From Mycolicibacterium malmesburyense (GTDB taxonomy: Bacteria; Actinomycetota; Actinomycetes; Mycobacteriales; Mycobacteriaceae): a stretch of DNA of 64,000 bases. Positions 54,848 through 63,564 of the stretch are shown here, piece after piece. Within the stretch, counting starts at the first letter, position 1. Every line of letters begins with the position of its first letter. A program made the position numbers and the translations under genes. The notes below the pieces were generated by a model, which saw only the letters and a list, made by a program, of their open reading frames with translations, had not been told where the DNA came from and made no database searches. Location of the stretch: contig NZ_CVTB01000324.1 in the NCBI RefSeq assembly GCF_001050015.1, forward strand, positions 55,712 through 119,711. Direction: 5' to 3'.

Positions 54848-54917
54848 CCCGACAACCGTATTCGAACGTCACAAGTTCATACGCATCGAATTCATAGCCA
54901 ATGAGGAGATTTTTCGA

Positions 54918-55211
54918 ATGGAACCGTTGATGCACAACCCGGGCGCCGTGGGCATCGGGACGCAGGTAGTGGCTAACGGCACCCGAGGGCTCGCCGTGGG
55001 CACGACCGCCGGCGCTGCCGTCACCGCTCTGGTTCCGGCGGGAGCCGACGAGGTGTCGGCGCAGGCTGCGGCCGCATTCGCCGCCGAGGGCGTCGAGACC
55101 CTCGCCATGAATACATATGCGCAGGAAGAGCTGGCGCGGATGGGCGCCGCCGTCGTCGAGAGCGCGGGCATCTACAACGCCGTGGACGGCGCGAACGCCA
55201 CGACCTTCTGA
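54918..55211 (+). CDS. pe35: PE-family protein PE35
   Basis: A 97-residue two-helix PE protein partnering PPE68. The turn VPAGADEVSAQAAAAFAAEG (about 39-58) matches the Rv3872 family, and the export signal is Tyr86-xxx-Asp90 (YNAVD). The N-terminal Pro-Glu pair that names the family is absent (NPGAV here), as in PE35 itself, which has a non-canonical start. An AGGAG site is about 11 bp before the ATG. PPE68 begins 33 bp downstream. Confidence 0.88.
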   Translation: MEPLMHNPGAVGIGTQVVANGTRGLAVGTTAGAAVTALVPAGADEVSAQAAAAFAAEGVETLAMNTYAQEELARMGAAVVESAGIYNAVDGANATTF

Positions 55212-55244
55212 TCGCGATCCGACGAACCAGGGAAGCCCCAGACG

Positions 55245-56528
55245 ATGTTCTGGCATGCGATGCCGCCAGAATTCAACACCGCCCGGCTGATGGCCGGCGC
55301 GGGCGCCGCGCCGATGCTGCAAGCCGCCGCGGGCTGGGAGGCGTTGGCCATCTCGCTGGAGACGCAGGCCGACGAATTGGCCGCGAGCCTGGCTTCCCTG
55401 ACGGCGGTGTGGAGCGGCTCGGCCAGCGAACGGGTTGTCGCCGCAACCATGCCGATGGTCGCCTGGCTACGGACCGTGTCGGCTCAGGCCCAGAAGCGGG
55501 CGTTGCAGGCGACCGCTCAGGCGAACTCCTACAGCCAGGCGATGGCCACCACGCCGCCGCTTCCCGAGATCGAGCAGAACCACATCACACACGCGGTGCT
55601 CGAAGCCACCAATTTCCTTGGCATCAACACGGTTCCGATCGGGGTCAACGAGTTCGACTACTTCGTGCGCATGTGGAATCAGGCGGCCGGGGCGATGGAT
55701 CTCTATCAGGCCGAGACCGCCGTGAACCTGCTCTTCGAACCGATCATGCCGCCGAAGCCGATCGTGATCCCCGGTGTGGCCGCCGGTGGTGCGGCCGTCG
55801 CGGCCGGCTACGCCGCGGCTGCGGCCCCGGCCACCGCTCTGCGCAACGCCGTCATCACCCAGGTGAGTACGCAGGCGTCGATGGAATCGGCGGTGCTGCA
55901 AGGTGGACGGGCGACCTCTCAGATGGGCATGGCGGGTCAGCAGGCCGAGGGTCAGGTGCAGAAGGCCGAGAACCTCACGCAGCAGGCGCACCCGAGTCAG
56001 CCGATGCAGATGGGCATGCAGATGGCATCGCAGCTGGGCTCGACCCTGGCGCAGGTGCCGCAGCAGGGCATGCAGATGGTGACGCAACCGGTGCAGCAGA
56101 TGACCCAACCCCTTCAGCAGGTCACCTCGCTGTTCACCCAGCTCGGAAGCAGCCTGGGCAGCGAGAAGATGCAGGTCGGTCTCGTCGGCGCCAGCCCGCT
56201 GTCGAATCATCCGCTGGCCGGTGGTTCGGGTGCGACGTCCGGCGCGGGACTGGTTCGCGCCGCGTCACTGCCCGGCGCCGGCGGGACGATGGCCCGCACC
56301 CCGCTGATGGCCGAGCTGATCGGGCAGCCGTCGATGGCGGTCGGCGCATCGGGTGCTGCCGCGGGCGGGAGCGGAGGCGGTCTGGCCCCGGTCGGCGCCG
56401 CCGGTGGCGCCGGCGCGCCGATGGGTCACATGGGTCAGCGGTCGAGCAGCGGGGGAAGCAAACACGGCCTGACGGCACCGCGGGTCCTACCCCAGGACCT
56501 CGGTGAGGACGAGGACGACGACTGGTGA
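55245..56528 (+). CDS. ppe68: PPE-family protein PPE68
   Basis: A 427-residue protein. The PPE domain (1-175) begins [24 protein letters not shown] and includes the W-S-G turn ([11 protein letters not shown]) and the EspG-binding tip. A Gln/Met/Gly-rich middle (about 215-300, many QQ and MQM units) is followed by the conserved [21 protein letters not shown] region ([16 protein letters not shown]) and an acidic C-terminus ending EDEDDDW. ESX-1-linked, envelope-associated. Longer than Rv3873 through the Gln/Met-rich insert. Confidence 0.92.
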   Translation: MFWHAMPPEFNTARLMAGAGAAPMLQAAAGWEALAISLETQADELAASLASLTAVWSGSASERVVAATMPMVAWLRTVSAQAQKRALQATAQANSYSQAMATTPPLPEIEQNHITHAVLEATNFLGINTVPIGVNEFDYFVRMWNQAAGAMDLYQAETAVNLLFEPIMPPKPIVIPGVAAGGAAVAAGYAAAAAPATALRNAVITQVSTQASMESAVLQGGRATSQMGMAGQQAEGQVQKAENLTQQAHPSQPMQMGMQMASQLGSTLAQVPQQGMQMVTQPVQQMTQPLQQVTSLFTQLGSSLGSEKMQVGLVGASPLSNHPLAGGSGATSGAGLVRAASLPGAGGTMARTPLMAELIGQPSMAVGASGAAAGGSGGGLAPVGAAGGAGAPMGHMGQRSSSGGSKHGLTAPRVLPQDLGEDEDDDW

Positions 56529-56613
56529 TCGTCCACAAGAACTTCCCGGTCATCCGACCGGAAAGACTCGCCATCGATGGTGAGGACAGAGGAAGAGAGA
56601 AAGAGTATCCAGC

Positions 56614-56913
56614 ATGGCAATGAATACTGACGTTGCTGTCCTCGCCAAGGAGGCAGCCAACTTCGAAAGGATCGGTGGAGAGCTGCGGGCGGTCATCGGC
56701 CACGTCGAGTCGACGGCAGGCGCCCTGTCGGCGCAGCTGGTCGGTGAGGCCGGTTCGGCCGCGCAGGCGGCCCTGATGCGCTTCCACGAAGCGGCGGTTC
56801 GTCAGGTCCAGGCGCTCGACGACATCTCGGCCAACATCCACTCGGCAGGCGCCCAGTACGCCGCGATGGACAGCGACGGATCCGCGGCGCTGTCGTCGGC
56901 GATGCAGTTCTGA
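56614..56913 (+). CDS. esxB: ESX-1 substrate EsxB (CFP-10)
   Basis: A 99-residue WXG100-family helical hairpin secreted as a dimer with EsxA. LAKEAANFERIGGELRAVI and VESTAGALSAQ mark CFP-10. The C-terminal signal Tyr82-xxx-Asp86 (YAAMD) and a flexible tail ending SSAMQF target EccCb1. At the hairpin turn the Trp of W-x-G is replaced: Leu42-Val-Gly44. ATG with GAAAGAG upstream; 85 bp after PPE68. Confidence 0.94.
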   Translation: MAMNTDVAVLAKEAANFERIGGELRAVIGHVESTAGALSAQLVGEAGSAAQAALMRFHEAAVRQVQALDDISANIHSAGAQYAAMDSDGSAALSSAMQF

Positions 56914-56941
56914 ACCCACCGAGACGAACGGAGAACATGAC

Positions 56942-57241
56942 ATGAGCGAAAAGGTTTACAACTACGCCGCGATCGACGCGTCGTCGGCAGAGATCAGCAC
57001 CGCCGTGGGCCAGACCGAGGGTCTGCTCGAGGAGGGCAAGGCGTCCCTCGCCGCCCTCGCCGGCGTGTGGGGCGGTACCAGCTCGGAGGCCTACCAGGCC
57101 GTCCAGATGCGTTGGGACACCGCATCGGCGGAACTCAACGCCGCGCTTCGGCAGCTCGCCGCCACCATCCAGGAGTCCGGTGGCACCGGGGGCACCATGT
57201 TTCAGGCCGACAGGCTCATCGAGGGCTCGTTCGGCGGATAG
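56942..57241 (+). CDS. esxA: ESX-1 substrate EsxA (ESAT-6)
   Basis: A 99-residue WXG100 protein with Trp43-Gly-Gly45 at the turn (LAGVWGGTSSEAYQAVQMRWD). The N-terminus (YNYAAIDASSAEI) and C-terminus (RLIEGSFGG) follow the ESAT-6 plan. Starts 28 bp after esxB, which supplies the export signal of the heterodimer. Confidence 0.95.
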   Translation: MSEKVYNYAAIDASSAEISTAVGQTEGLLEEGKASLAALAGVWGGTSSEAYQAVQMRWDTASAELNAALRQLAATIQESGGTGGTMFQADRLIEGSFGG

Positions 57242-57330
57242 AAGCCGCACGCGGGTGGGCAAGCGCACCCCCGTCGGGGACTTGCCCACCACCGCGTGCG
57301 CCCGCTTGTTGACTACATAGAGAGGTTCCC

Positions 57331-58710
57331 ATGTCGGCAGACTATGACCGGCTTTTCCACTCCGCGGGAGACGCTGTCCAAACAGCCGACGACGCAGTCG
57401 ATCGCGATGCCGCAGGCTCGCCCACGCCCGCGCCGATGCCCACCGGTCACGCACCCGTCGAGATGACCGGGCCGACGGCGCCCGTAGGACCGACCAAGGT
57501 GGCCCAGGCGCCGCCGCCGCAGCAGAACGAGATCACCACGCAGATGCCTGCGGCACGGCCGACAACGCCTCCGCGGCAACCGAATTCGATGATGCGCGTG
57601 CCGACGGCAGGCGCACCGGCCGGCGCGAGGTTCGAGCAGCCGCGGTCGGCGCCCACACCGGCGCCGCGGCCGGCACCCGCGCCCGCTCCGAGCCAGCATT
57701 TCGCCGAACACCAGTCCGAGAACAACGGGGCCTTCGCCGGTGGCGCACCAGCGCAGACGTCGGCGGCGACCATCGGCAACCACCGCGCCATCGACGCGCT
57801 GTCCCATGTCGGGGTGAAGTCGGCGGTGAAGATGCCGTCGCGGCGCGGCTGGCGTCACGTGCTTTACATGCTGACGCGGATCAACCTCGGGCTGTCGCCC
57901 GACGAGCTCTACGAGATGGAGCTGCACACCCGGATCCGCCGGAATGCCCGGGACTCGTACCAGATCGGCGTGTTCGGGCTCAAGGGGGGCGTCGGCAAGA
58001 CCGCGGTGACCGTCGCGCTCGGATCGGCCATGAGCAAGGTCCGGGGCGACCGGATCCTGGCCGTCGACGCCGACCCCGACGGCGGTAACCTCGCAGACCG
58101 CGCCGGTCGCCAGTCAGCGGCCACCGTCGCCGATCTTCTCGCCGACAAGGAACTGCAGCGCTACAACGACATTCGCGCGTACACGAGCATGAACGGCGCA
58201 AACCTCGAGGTGCTCTCCAGCGAGGACTACAGCGGCGCCCGCCGCGAGTTCAACGACGAGGACTGGAAGGGCGTCACCGACATCGTGTCGCGCTACTACA
58301 ACCTCGTGTTCGCCGACTGTGGCGCCGGACTGTTCCAGCCCGCCGCCCGCGGAGTGTTGGCGACGGTCTCGGGGCTGGTCATCGTGGCGAGCGCCTCGAT
58401 CGACGGCGCCCGCCAGGCCGCGATGACCATGGACTGGTTGCGGCAGAACGGATATCAGGATCTGCTCAGCCGCTCGTGCGTGGTGATCAACCACGTCGTG
58501 CCCGGCAAGCCGAACATCGACGTCGAGGATCTGGTCGCGCAGTTCGAGCGCCACGTCCCGCCGGGCCGGGTTGTCGTGCTGCCATATGACAAGCACATCG
58601 CGGGTGGCACCGAAATCCAGCTGGATCTACTCGGCAAGACGTTCCGGCGCCGGATCGTCGAGTTGGCCGCCGCCTTGTCCGACGACTTCGACAGGCTCGA
58701 ACGTCGGTGA
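57331..58710 (+). CDS. espI: ESX-1 secretion-associated ATPase EspI
   Basis: A 459-residue protein. A Pro/Ala-rich disordered N-terminus (20-150) is followed by the RRGWRHVLYMLTRINLGLSPDELYEMEL linker and a MinD/ParA-like ATPase with Walker A GVFGLKGGVGKTAVTVA near residues 212-224 and an AVDADPDGG switch. In M. tuberculosis EspI dampens ESX-1 when ATP is low. AGAGAGG lies 7 bp before the ATG. Coupled to eccD1 by a 4-bp overlap. Confidence 0.9.
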   Translation: MSADYDRLFHSAGDAVQTADDAVDRDAAGSPTPAPMPTGHAPVEMTGPTAPVGPTKVAQAPPPQQNEITTQMPAARPTTPPRQPNSMMRVPTAGAPAGARFEQPRSAPTPAPRPAPAPAPSQHFAEHQSENNGAFAGGAPAQTSAATIGNHRAIDALSHVGVKSAVKMPSRRGWRHVLYMLTRINLGLSPDELYEMELHTRIRRNARDSYQIGVFGLKGGVGKTAVTVALGSAMSKVRGDRILAVDADPDGGNLADRAGRQSAATVADLLADKELQRYNDIRAYTSMNGANLEVLSSEDYSGARREFNDEDWKGVTDIVSRYYNLVFADCGAGLFQPAARGVLATVSGLVIVASASIDGARQAAMTMDWLRQNGYQDLLSRSCVVINHVVPGKPNIDVEDLVAQFERHVPPGRVVVLPYDKHIAGGTEIQLDLLGKTFRRRIVELAAALSDDFDRLERR

Positions 58711-60233
58711 CGTCAACCGCCGCAGCAGCATCCGCGTCGAGTGTCACCCCCGGGCGGCCGTCGACCACTCGGGTGACGATCCTGACCGGGCGGCGCATGA
58801 CCGACCTGGTACTGCCCGCGACGGCACCGATCGAGACCTACATCGACGAAACCGTGTCGGTGTTGGCCGAGCTGCTCGAGGACACACCCAAGGATGTGCT
58901 CGCGGGGTTCGACTTCAAGGCGCAAGGGGTGTGGGCGTTCGCCAGACCCGGTGCGCCGCCGCTGAAGTTCAGCGAGTCGTTGGATGATGCGGGGGTCATC
59001 GACGGGTCGCTGCTGACGTTGGTTTCGGTCAGCCGCACCGAGCGCTATCGTCCGCTCGTCGAGGACGTCATCGATGCGATCGCGGTCCTCGACGAGACGC
59101 CGGAGTTCAACCGCTCGGCGCTGAATCGCTTTGTCGGGGTAGCTATCCCGCTGGTCTCCGTGATCGTGACGGTGATGGCGATGCTGGCCTGGTCGCGGGC
59201 GGGTCACGACTGGTGGTGGGCGGTCGCGCTCGGCGTCCTGGGGCTGGGCCTGCTCGGCGGCAGCGCACTGGCGACAAGTCGGTACCAGAACATCGACCTG
59301 GCGGAGAGCCTGCTGACGGCGGCGATACCGACGCTTGCGGGCGCGGTGGCGCTCGCCGTCCCACTGCCCCGGGGCGTCGATTCGCTCGGCGCACCGCAGA
59401 TCGCGGGTGCCGCGGCAGTCGTTCTGTTGTTGACGCTGGCGACCCGTGGCGGGCCGCGCCGGCGGGCCGAATTGGCATCGTTCCTGGCGGTCGCGTCCAT
59501 CGCGGCGACAGGCGCCGCCGTCGCGTATGGGTACGGTTGGCAGCACTGGGTCCCCGCGGGGGCCATCGCGTTCGGCCTGATCGTGGTCACCAACGCGGCG
59601 AAACTGACTGTCGCCGTGGCGCGTATCGCGTTGCCGCCGATTCCCGCACCGGGCGAGACCGTCGCCAACGACGAATTGCTCGATCCCGTCGCGACGGCGG
59701 GCAGCGACGAGGAGTCGCCGACCTGGCAGGCGATCATCGCCTCCGTTCCGGAGTCGGCGGCGCGGTTACACGAACGCAGCCAGTTGGCCAGGCTGCTGCT
59801 GATCGGGTTCGTGACGGCCGGGGCGTTGGTGCTGTCGGTGGGTGCGATCACCGTCATCGCGCAGGGCCACTTCTTCGTGCACAGCATGATCGTCGCGGCA
59901 CTGATCGCGGTGATCTGCGGGTTCCGCTCCCGTCTGTACGCCGAAAGATGGTGTGCCTGGGCGTTGTTGGCCGCCGCGGTCGCAGTGCCGACGGGTGTGA
60001 TGGTGCGGCTGTGCCTGTGGTACCCGGATCGATCCTGGCTGGTGCTGGCGGTGTACGTGCTCGCGGGCATCGTCGCGTTGATAGCGGTCGGGGCCACCGC
60101 GAGCGTGCGGCGGATCTCCCCGGTGACCAAGCGGATCCTCGAACTGCTCGACGGCGCGGCGATCGCGGCGGTGATCCCGATGCTGCTCTGGATCGCCGGC
60201 GTTTACGACCTGCTGCGCAATCTGCGTTTCTAG
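58707..60233 (+). CDS. eccD1: ESX-1 membrane channel component EccD1
   Basis: A 508-residue protein. A cytoplasmic ubiquitin-like domain (about 20-110, RVTILTGRRMTDLVLPATAPIETYIDE) is followed by about eleven membrane helices from residue 140 to the end. It forms the membrane vestibule of the type VII complex. GTG 58707 overlaps the espI stop by 4 bp. It is the last ESX-1 gene in the window; its stop overlaps the convergent DUF427 gene by 4 bp. Confidence 0.94.
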   Translation: MTSTAAAASASSVTPGRPSTTRVTILTGRRMTDLVLPATAPIETYIDETVSVLAELLEDTPKDVLAGFDFKAQGVWAFARPGAPPLKFSESLDDAGVIDGSLLTLVSVSRTERYRPLVEDVIDAIAVLDETPEFNRSALNRFVGVAIPLVSVIVTVMAMLAWSRAGHDWWWAVALGVLGLGLLGGSALATSRYQNIDLAESLLTAAIPTLAGAVALAVPLPRGVDSLGAPQIAGAAAVVLLLTLATRGGPRRRAELASFLAVASIAATGAAVAYGYGWQHWVPAGAIAFGLIVVTNAAKLTVAVARIALPPIPAPGETVANDELLDPVATAGSDEESPTWQAIIASVPESAARLHERSQLARLLLIGFVTAGALVLSVGAITVIAQGHFFVHSMIVAALIAVICGFRSRLYAERWCAWALLAAAVAVPTGVMVRLCLWYPDRSWLVLAVYVLAGIVALIAVGATASVRRISPVTKRILELLDGAAIAAVIPMLLWIAGVYDLLRNLRF

Positions 60234-61027
60234 CTCCACTGCGTCGACGGACGCTCCTGGCGCACACCGTCGACGGTGACGTCGACCCGCTCGTCGAAAA
60301 AGCAGATGTGGTCGCGGATGCGCGCGCCGTCGGGCAGCGGATCGCGGTACGTCCACGCGACGTCGCTCGGACCGCCGGGCATCGAGAAGTACGATGCCCG
60401 CCCCTTGTACGCGCAGTGGCTGATGGTGTCGCTGTCGTCGAGATCGGCGACGACGTCCTCACGCGGCAGGTAGTACCGCACCGGAAGGTTGGTCTCGAAC
60501 AGCAGCAGCGGGCGCGTCGACTCCGCGAGCGGGCGGCCGCCGGATTCGATGCGGACGTGGCGGCTGCTGTTCAGGATGTCGATGCGGTGGTACGGGTCGT
60601 GGGGATGGCCGACGATCGGCTCGTCCTCTTCCTGCCACTCGAACGCGCCGAAGCCCAGGACCGCGTAGTCGGCGAGGTCGGGGTCCTCGGGTCGGAAGGC
60701 CGCTGCGGGTGCCGTTTCTTCGCCCGCGATGACGTCGAACTCGGCGCCGGGACACGAATGGGCGCCGAACGGAACCGTCGGGTCGAGCACCGCGCGGTCG
60801 GCGTCGTCGTCGCCGGATTCGGCGCCCGCGGGCACCAGCTGACCGGAGAGCTCGGAGACCGGGACCGCGTACGTGGGCACGATGCGTTTGGGTTCCCACA
60901 CGAGCAGCGCGTGGCGGGTGTCGGCGACGGGTTCCCCGGCGAGGGCCACGCGGATGCGCTTGGCGGTCGGTTCGTACCGGAGGGCATCGAGGCTTCCGCG
61001 CAGCAGGTCGGCCATCCGAACGGCCAT
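60230..61027 (-). CDS. DUF427 domain protein
   Basis: A 265-residue soluble protein with two DUF427 units (about 15-125 and 140-260). The second carries the family pattern RVRIESGGRPLAESTRPLLLFETNLPVRYYLPREDVVADL..SDTISHCAYKGRASYF...DVAWTYRDPLPDGARIRDHICFF. The fold is beta-rich; the molecular role is unknown. It lies 17 bp after the acyl-CoA dehydrogenase gene and is likely cotranscribed with it. Confidence 0.88.
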   Translation of the reverse strand: MAVRMADLLRGSLDALRYEPTAKRIRVALAGEPVADTRHALLVWEPKRIVPTYAVPVSELSGQLVPAGAESGDDDADRAVLDPTVPFGAHSCPGAEFDVIAGEETAPAAAFRPEDPDLADYAVLGFGAFEWQEEDEPIVGHPHDPYHRIDILNSSRHVRIESGGRPLAESTRPLLLFETNLPVRYYLPREDVVADLDDSDTISHCAYKGRASYFSMPGGPSDVAWTYRDPLPDGARIRDHICFFDERVDVTVDGVRQERPSTQWS

Positions 61028-61044
61028 CGGGCACCTCTCATCCG

Positions 61045-62427
61045 TTACTTGCGGGGCGGTCGCAATACGTTCATCGCCAACCGCATTATCGGCGCGGGCA
61101 CGCGATCCTTGGCCGAAAGGGCGGCATCGGCCGCCCGTCCCCGCAGCGGCGTGCCGCGGCCGAACATCTTGTTGATCGGTCCGCCCGTGGGTTCGAGGTC
61201 GAAGTGCAGCGGCGGCTTGCCGTCGGCGGCGCCGAGCGCGTTGGCGATGACGACGCGCTGGATCTCGCTGGTTCCTTCAAAGATGGTGTACAGCTTGGCA
61301 TCCCGATACCACTTCTCGACGGGATGATCCTTGATGTAGCCCCAGCCGGCCATCGTCTGGATCGCGCGTTCGGTGGCACGGACGGCGACCTCGCTGGCCG
61401 CGAACTTCGACATCGAGCCCTCGCCGCGTTCGAACGGGATGCCGCTGGCGGCCATCCACGATGCGCGCCAGGTGAGCAGGCGGGCGCCGTCGAGTGAGGT
61501 CGCCAGTTCGGCGAGCGGGAACGCGATGCCCTGGTTGTCGATGATCGGGGCCCCGAACGCCTCGCGCCGATTGGCATACTCGGTGGCGTATTCCAGTGCG
61601 GCCCGGGCGATTCCGAGCGCTTGGGCGGCGACCATCGGCCGCGTCTGCTCGAAGGTGCCCAGCGTCGCCGAGCCGGAGTGTTTACCGCCTTCGATGGCCT
61701 CGCGGGCCTTGGCCAGTTTGTAGTCGAGCTTCTCCTGGCCGCCGAGCAGGTTCTCGGCGGGAATGCGGACGCTGTTGAACTTCAGTTCCGCGGTGTGTGA
61801 CGCGCGGCAGCCGAGCTTGTCGAGCTTGCGGACCATTTCCAGGCCCGGGGTCCCGCCGGGGACGATGAACAGCGCCTGGCCCTTGTGCCCGAGTTCCTCG
61901 TCGACGACGGCATTGACGACGTGCACGTTGGCGATGCCGCCGTTGCCGATCCACATCTTGTGGCCGTCGATGATCCAGTCGTCGCCGTCCCGACGGGCCG
62001 TGGTGCGGAGATTGCGGACGTCGCTGCCGCCCTCGGGTTCGGAGATCGCCAGCGCCGCCAGCTTGAGATCGCCTGGTGTGCCGAAGCATTCGGGCGCCCA
62101 TTGCAGCATCTGTTCAGGTGAGGCGGCCTGGCCGATCGCCGACAGCGCCAGCGCGGGCATCACCACGGCGAGGCCGATGCCGGCGCACCCCCAGAACAGT
62201 TCCTCCATGAACATCGGCAGGGACAGCCCGGTCGGATCGCCGATGAGGTCACGGTAGAACAGGGGGCTGTAGAAGCCGCGGGTGGCGGCTTCCTCGAGGA
62301 CCGGCCAGGGGAATTCCTGGCGCTGGTCGTAGTCGAGCGCGACGGGCCGGACCACGTCTTCGGCGAATTCGTGGGTCCGCCGCGCGAGGTCGTGCTGCGC
62401 CTCGGTGGGTGTCAGGTCGAAGGCCAC
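61045..62427 (-). CDS. Acyl-CoA dehydrogenase
   Basis: A 460-residue FAD-dependent acyl-CoA dehydrogenase. The FAD/CoA motif LAALAISEPEGGSDVRNLRTTARRDGDDWIIDGHKMWIGNGG lies at about 120-165. The C-terminal helical domain holds the catalytic Glu in KLYTIFEGTSEIQRVVI. A 60-residue tail follows the canonical end, including a Gly-rich GRGTPLRGRAAD segment. Substrate chain length cannot be inferred. A terminator lies directly upstream. Confidence 0.9.
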   Translation of the reverse strand: MAFDLTPTEAQHDLARRTHEFAEDVVRPVALDYDQRQEFPWPVLEEAATRGFYSPLFYRDLIGDPTGLSLPMFMEELFWGCAGIGLAVVMPALALSAIGQAASPEQMLQWAPECFGTPGDLKLAALAISEPEGGSDVRNLRTTARRDGDDWIIDGHKMWIGNGGIANVHVVNAVVDEELGHKGQALFIVPGGTPGLEMVRKLDKLGCRASHTAELKFNSVRIPAENLLGGQEKLDYKLAKAREAIEGGKHSGSATLGTFEQTRPMVAAQALGIARAALEYATEYANRREAFGAPIIDNQGIAFPLAELATSLDGARLLTWRASWMAASGIPFERGEGSMSKFAASEVAVRATERAIQTMAGWGYIKDHPVEKWYRDAKLYTIFEGTSEIQRVVIANALGAADGKPPLHFDLEPTGGPINKMFGRGTPLRGRAADAALSAKDRVPAPIMRLAMNVLRPPRK

Positions 62428-62480
62428 GAAAGGGAGTTAGCCGCGCGTCGGCGTTCCGAAACACTTGTTCGCTGAAATGG

Positions 62481-62520
62481 ACAAGCCCCCGGATGGCTAG
62501 GGGTTCATCCGGGGGCTTGT
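62481..62520. terminator. Bidirectional-type hairpin after the small secreted protein gene
   Basis: A perfect 15-bp stem, ACAAGCCCCCGGATG (62481-62495) with CATCCGGGGGCTTGT (62506-62520), has a 10-nt loop. It begins 11 bp after the stop of the minus-strand gene at 62532 and has no strong U-tract. It is the most stable hairpin seen in the right arm. Confidence 0.8.
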
Positions 62521-62531
62521 CGGTGGGTGAG

Positions 62532-62831
62532 CTACTTGACGTCTACATAGACCGTCTTGTTGATCACCCGAGTGTTGCGGTCACCGCCGACGCCCAGGCT
62601 GTCCGTCTGGGTGTAGACCTGACCGTGGCGGATCGCCACTACGGATGCCTTGTCCAGCGGGGCGTTACCGATGCGGTTCACGATCACGTGATACCCCTGC
62701 GATTCCAGCTGGCTGATGGTGTCCTGCGCGCTTCCCGGTCCAGACGGTGCGGCCTGGGTGGGTGCGGCGAGTCCGATCAGGGCGGCGGCAAAGGCGCTAG
62801 CGGCGACGGTAGCGATACCAAACTGCTTCAT
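62532..62831 (-). CDS. Small secreted protein of unknown function
   Basis: A 99-residue protein with a clear Sec signal peptide (MKQFGIATVAASAFAAALIGLAAPTQAA, cleavage near residue 28), leaving about 71 residues: TISQLESQGYHVIVNRIGNAPLDKASVVAIRHGQVYTQTDS...NTRVINKTVYVDVK. No cysteines in the mature part. Similar short secreted proteins are common in mycobacteria; none is characterised to my knowledge. AAGAAGG precedes the ATG. Flanked by a terminator, so monocistronic. Confidence 0.82.
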   Translation of the reverse strand: MKQFGIATVAASAFAAALIGLAAPTQAAPSGPGSAQDTISQLESQGYHVIVNRIGNAPLDKASVVAIRHGQVYTQTDSLGVGGDRNTRVINKTVYVDVK

Positions 62832-62939
62832 TTTTGAGCCTTCTTCTTTTGTTCCGTTCGGTGTCCGAGCCGTGGCATGTGTCGCGGTTCGTAGCTGCAG
62901 CTGATCTTGGAAACCACGTGGTCAGAGGTTTTAATTCCG

Positions 62940-63557
62940 ATGGCAGAAATTGATTGCCTGATGGCAGGAATCCTGCTGTGGGACAGTCGATTGCCCATGT
63001 TCGGGCGTCCGAATCGGCCCACCGAGGACACTGAGACGATGGATCTGGCCGGACTGCGGCTGCGGCAACGCGACGGCGTGACGTGCGGTCCCACGGTCGC
63101 AGTGGTGGCCGGTGCGCTTGTTGACGCCGACCGGCGTGCGCGGCTCGGCGAGCCGGGATGGTTCGCGGCGGAGCAGGCGCGGGTGCATGGCGACGTCAAC
63201 CGGCTCTGGCCGAGGCGGCTGGGAACCAGGCCGTGCGGAATGGTGCGGGCGCTCAACGAGCGGAGTGCGCAGTTCGGTGTCCGGTATCGGTGGAGGTTGT
63301 TCCGCGGGCGGCGTGACTCGCTTACTGACGTGGCGGGTTGGGTGGCCGGCGGGTGGCCGGTCCCGATGCTCGTCGGTCGGTTCATCCCGCGGCATTGGGT
63401 GCTGATCGTCGGCACGCGGAGCGGCCGCTTCGAGTGCTATGAGCCGACGTCGGGGGTGGTGCGAACCGTCGGAGTCGACAGCGTGCGACGGGCGCGGTTG
63501 GCCGGGCTGGGGTTCCGGCGACCGTTCGTGTTCGTCTTACCGCGTTCGAACGTATGA
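62940..63557 (+). CDS. Papain/C39-like protein, possible cysteine peptidase
   Basis: A 205-residue protein. A Cys in DGVTCGPTVAVVAGAL (Cys49), a His in IPRHWVLIVGTRSGRF (His152) and an acidic residue in CYEPTSGVVR (Glu168) fall in the order and spacing of papain-like or C39-like peptidases and transglutaminase-fold enzymes. No signal peptide is evident, though residues 8-20 are hydrophobic. ATG 62940 is the best start; ATG 62961 and an internal one at 63039 are alternatives. The partner gene begins 7 bp after the stop. Substrate unknown. Confidence 0.6.
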   Translation: MAEIDCLMAGILLWDSRLPMFGRPNRPTEDTETMDLAGLRLRQRDGVTCGPTVAVVAGALVDADRRARLGEPGWFAAEQARVHGDVNRLWPRRLGTRPCGMVRALNERSAQFGVRYRWRLFRGRRDSLTDVAGWVAGGWPVPMLVGRFIPRHWVLIVGTRSGRFECYEPTSGVVRTVGVDSVRRARLAGLGFRRPFVFVLPRSNV

Positions 63558-63564
63558 TCGAATC

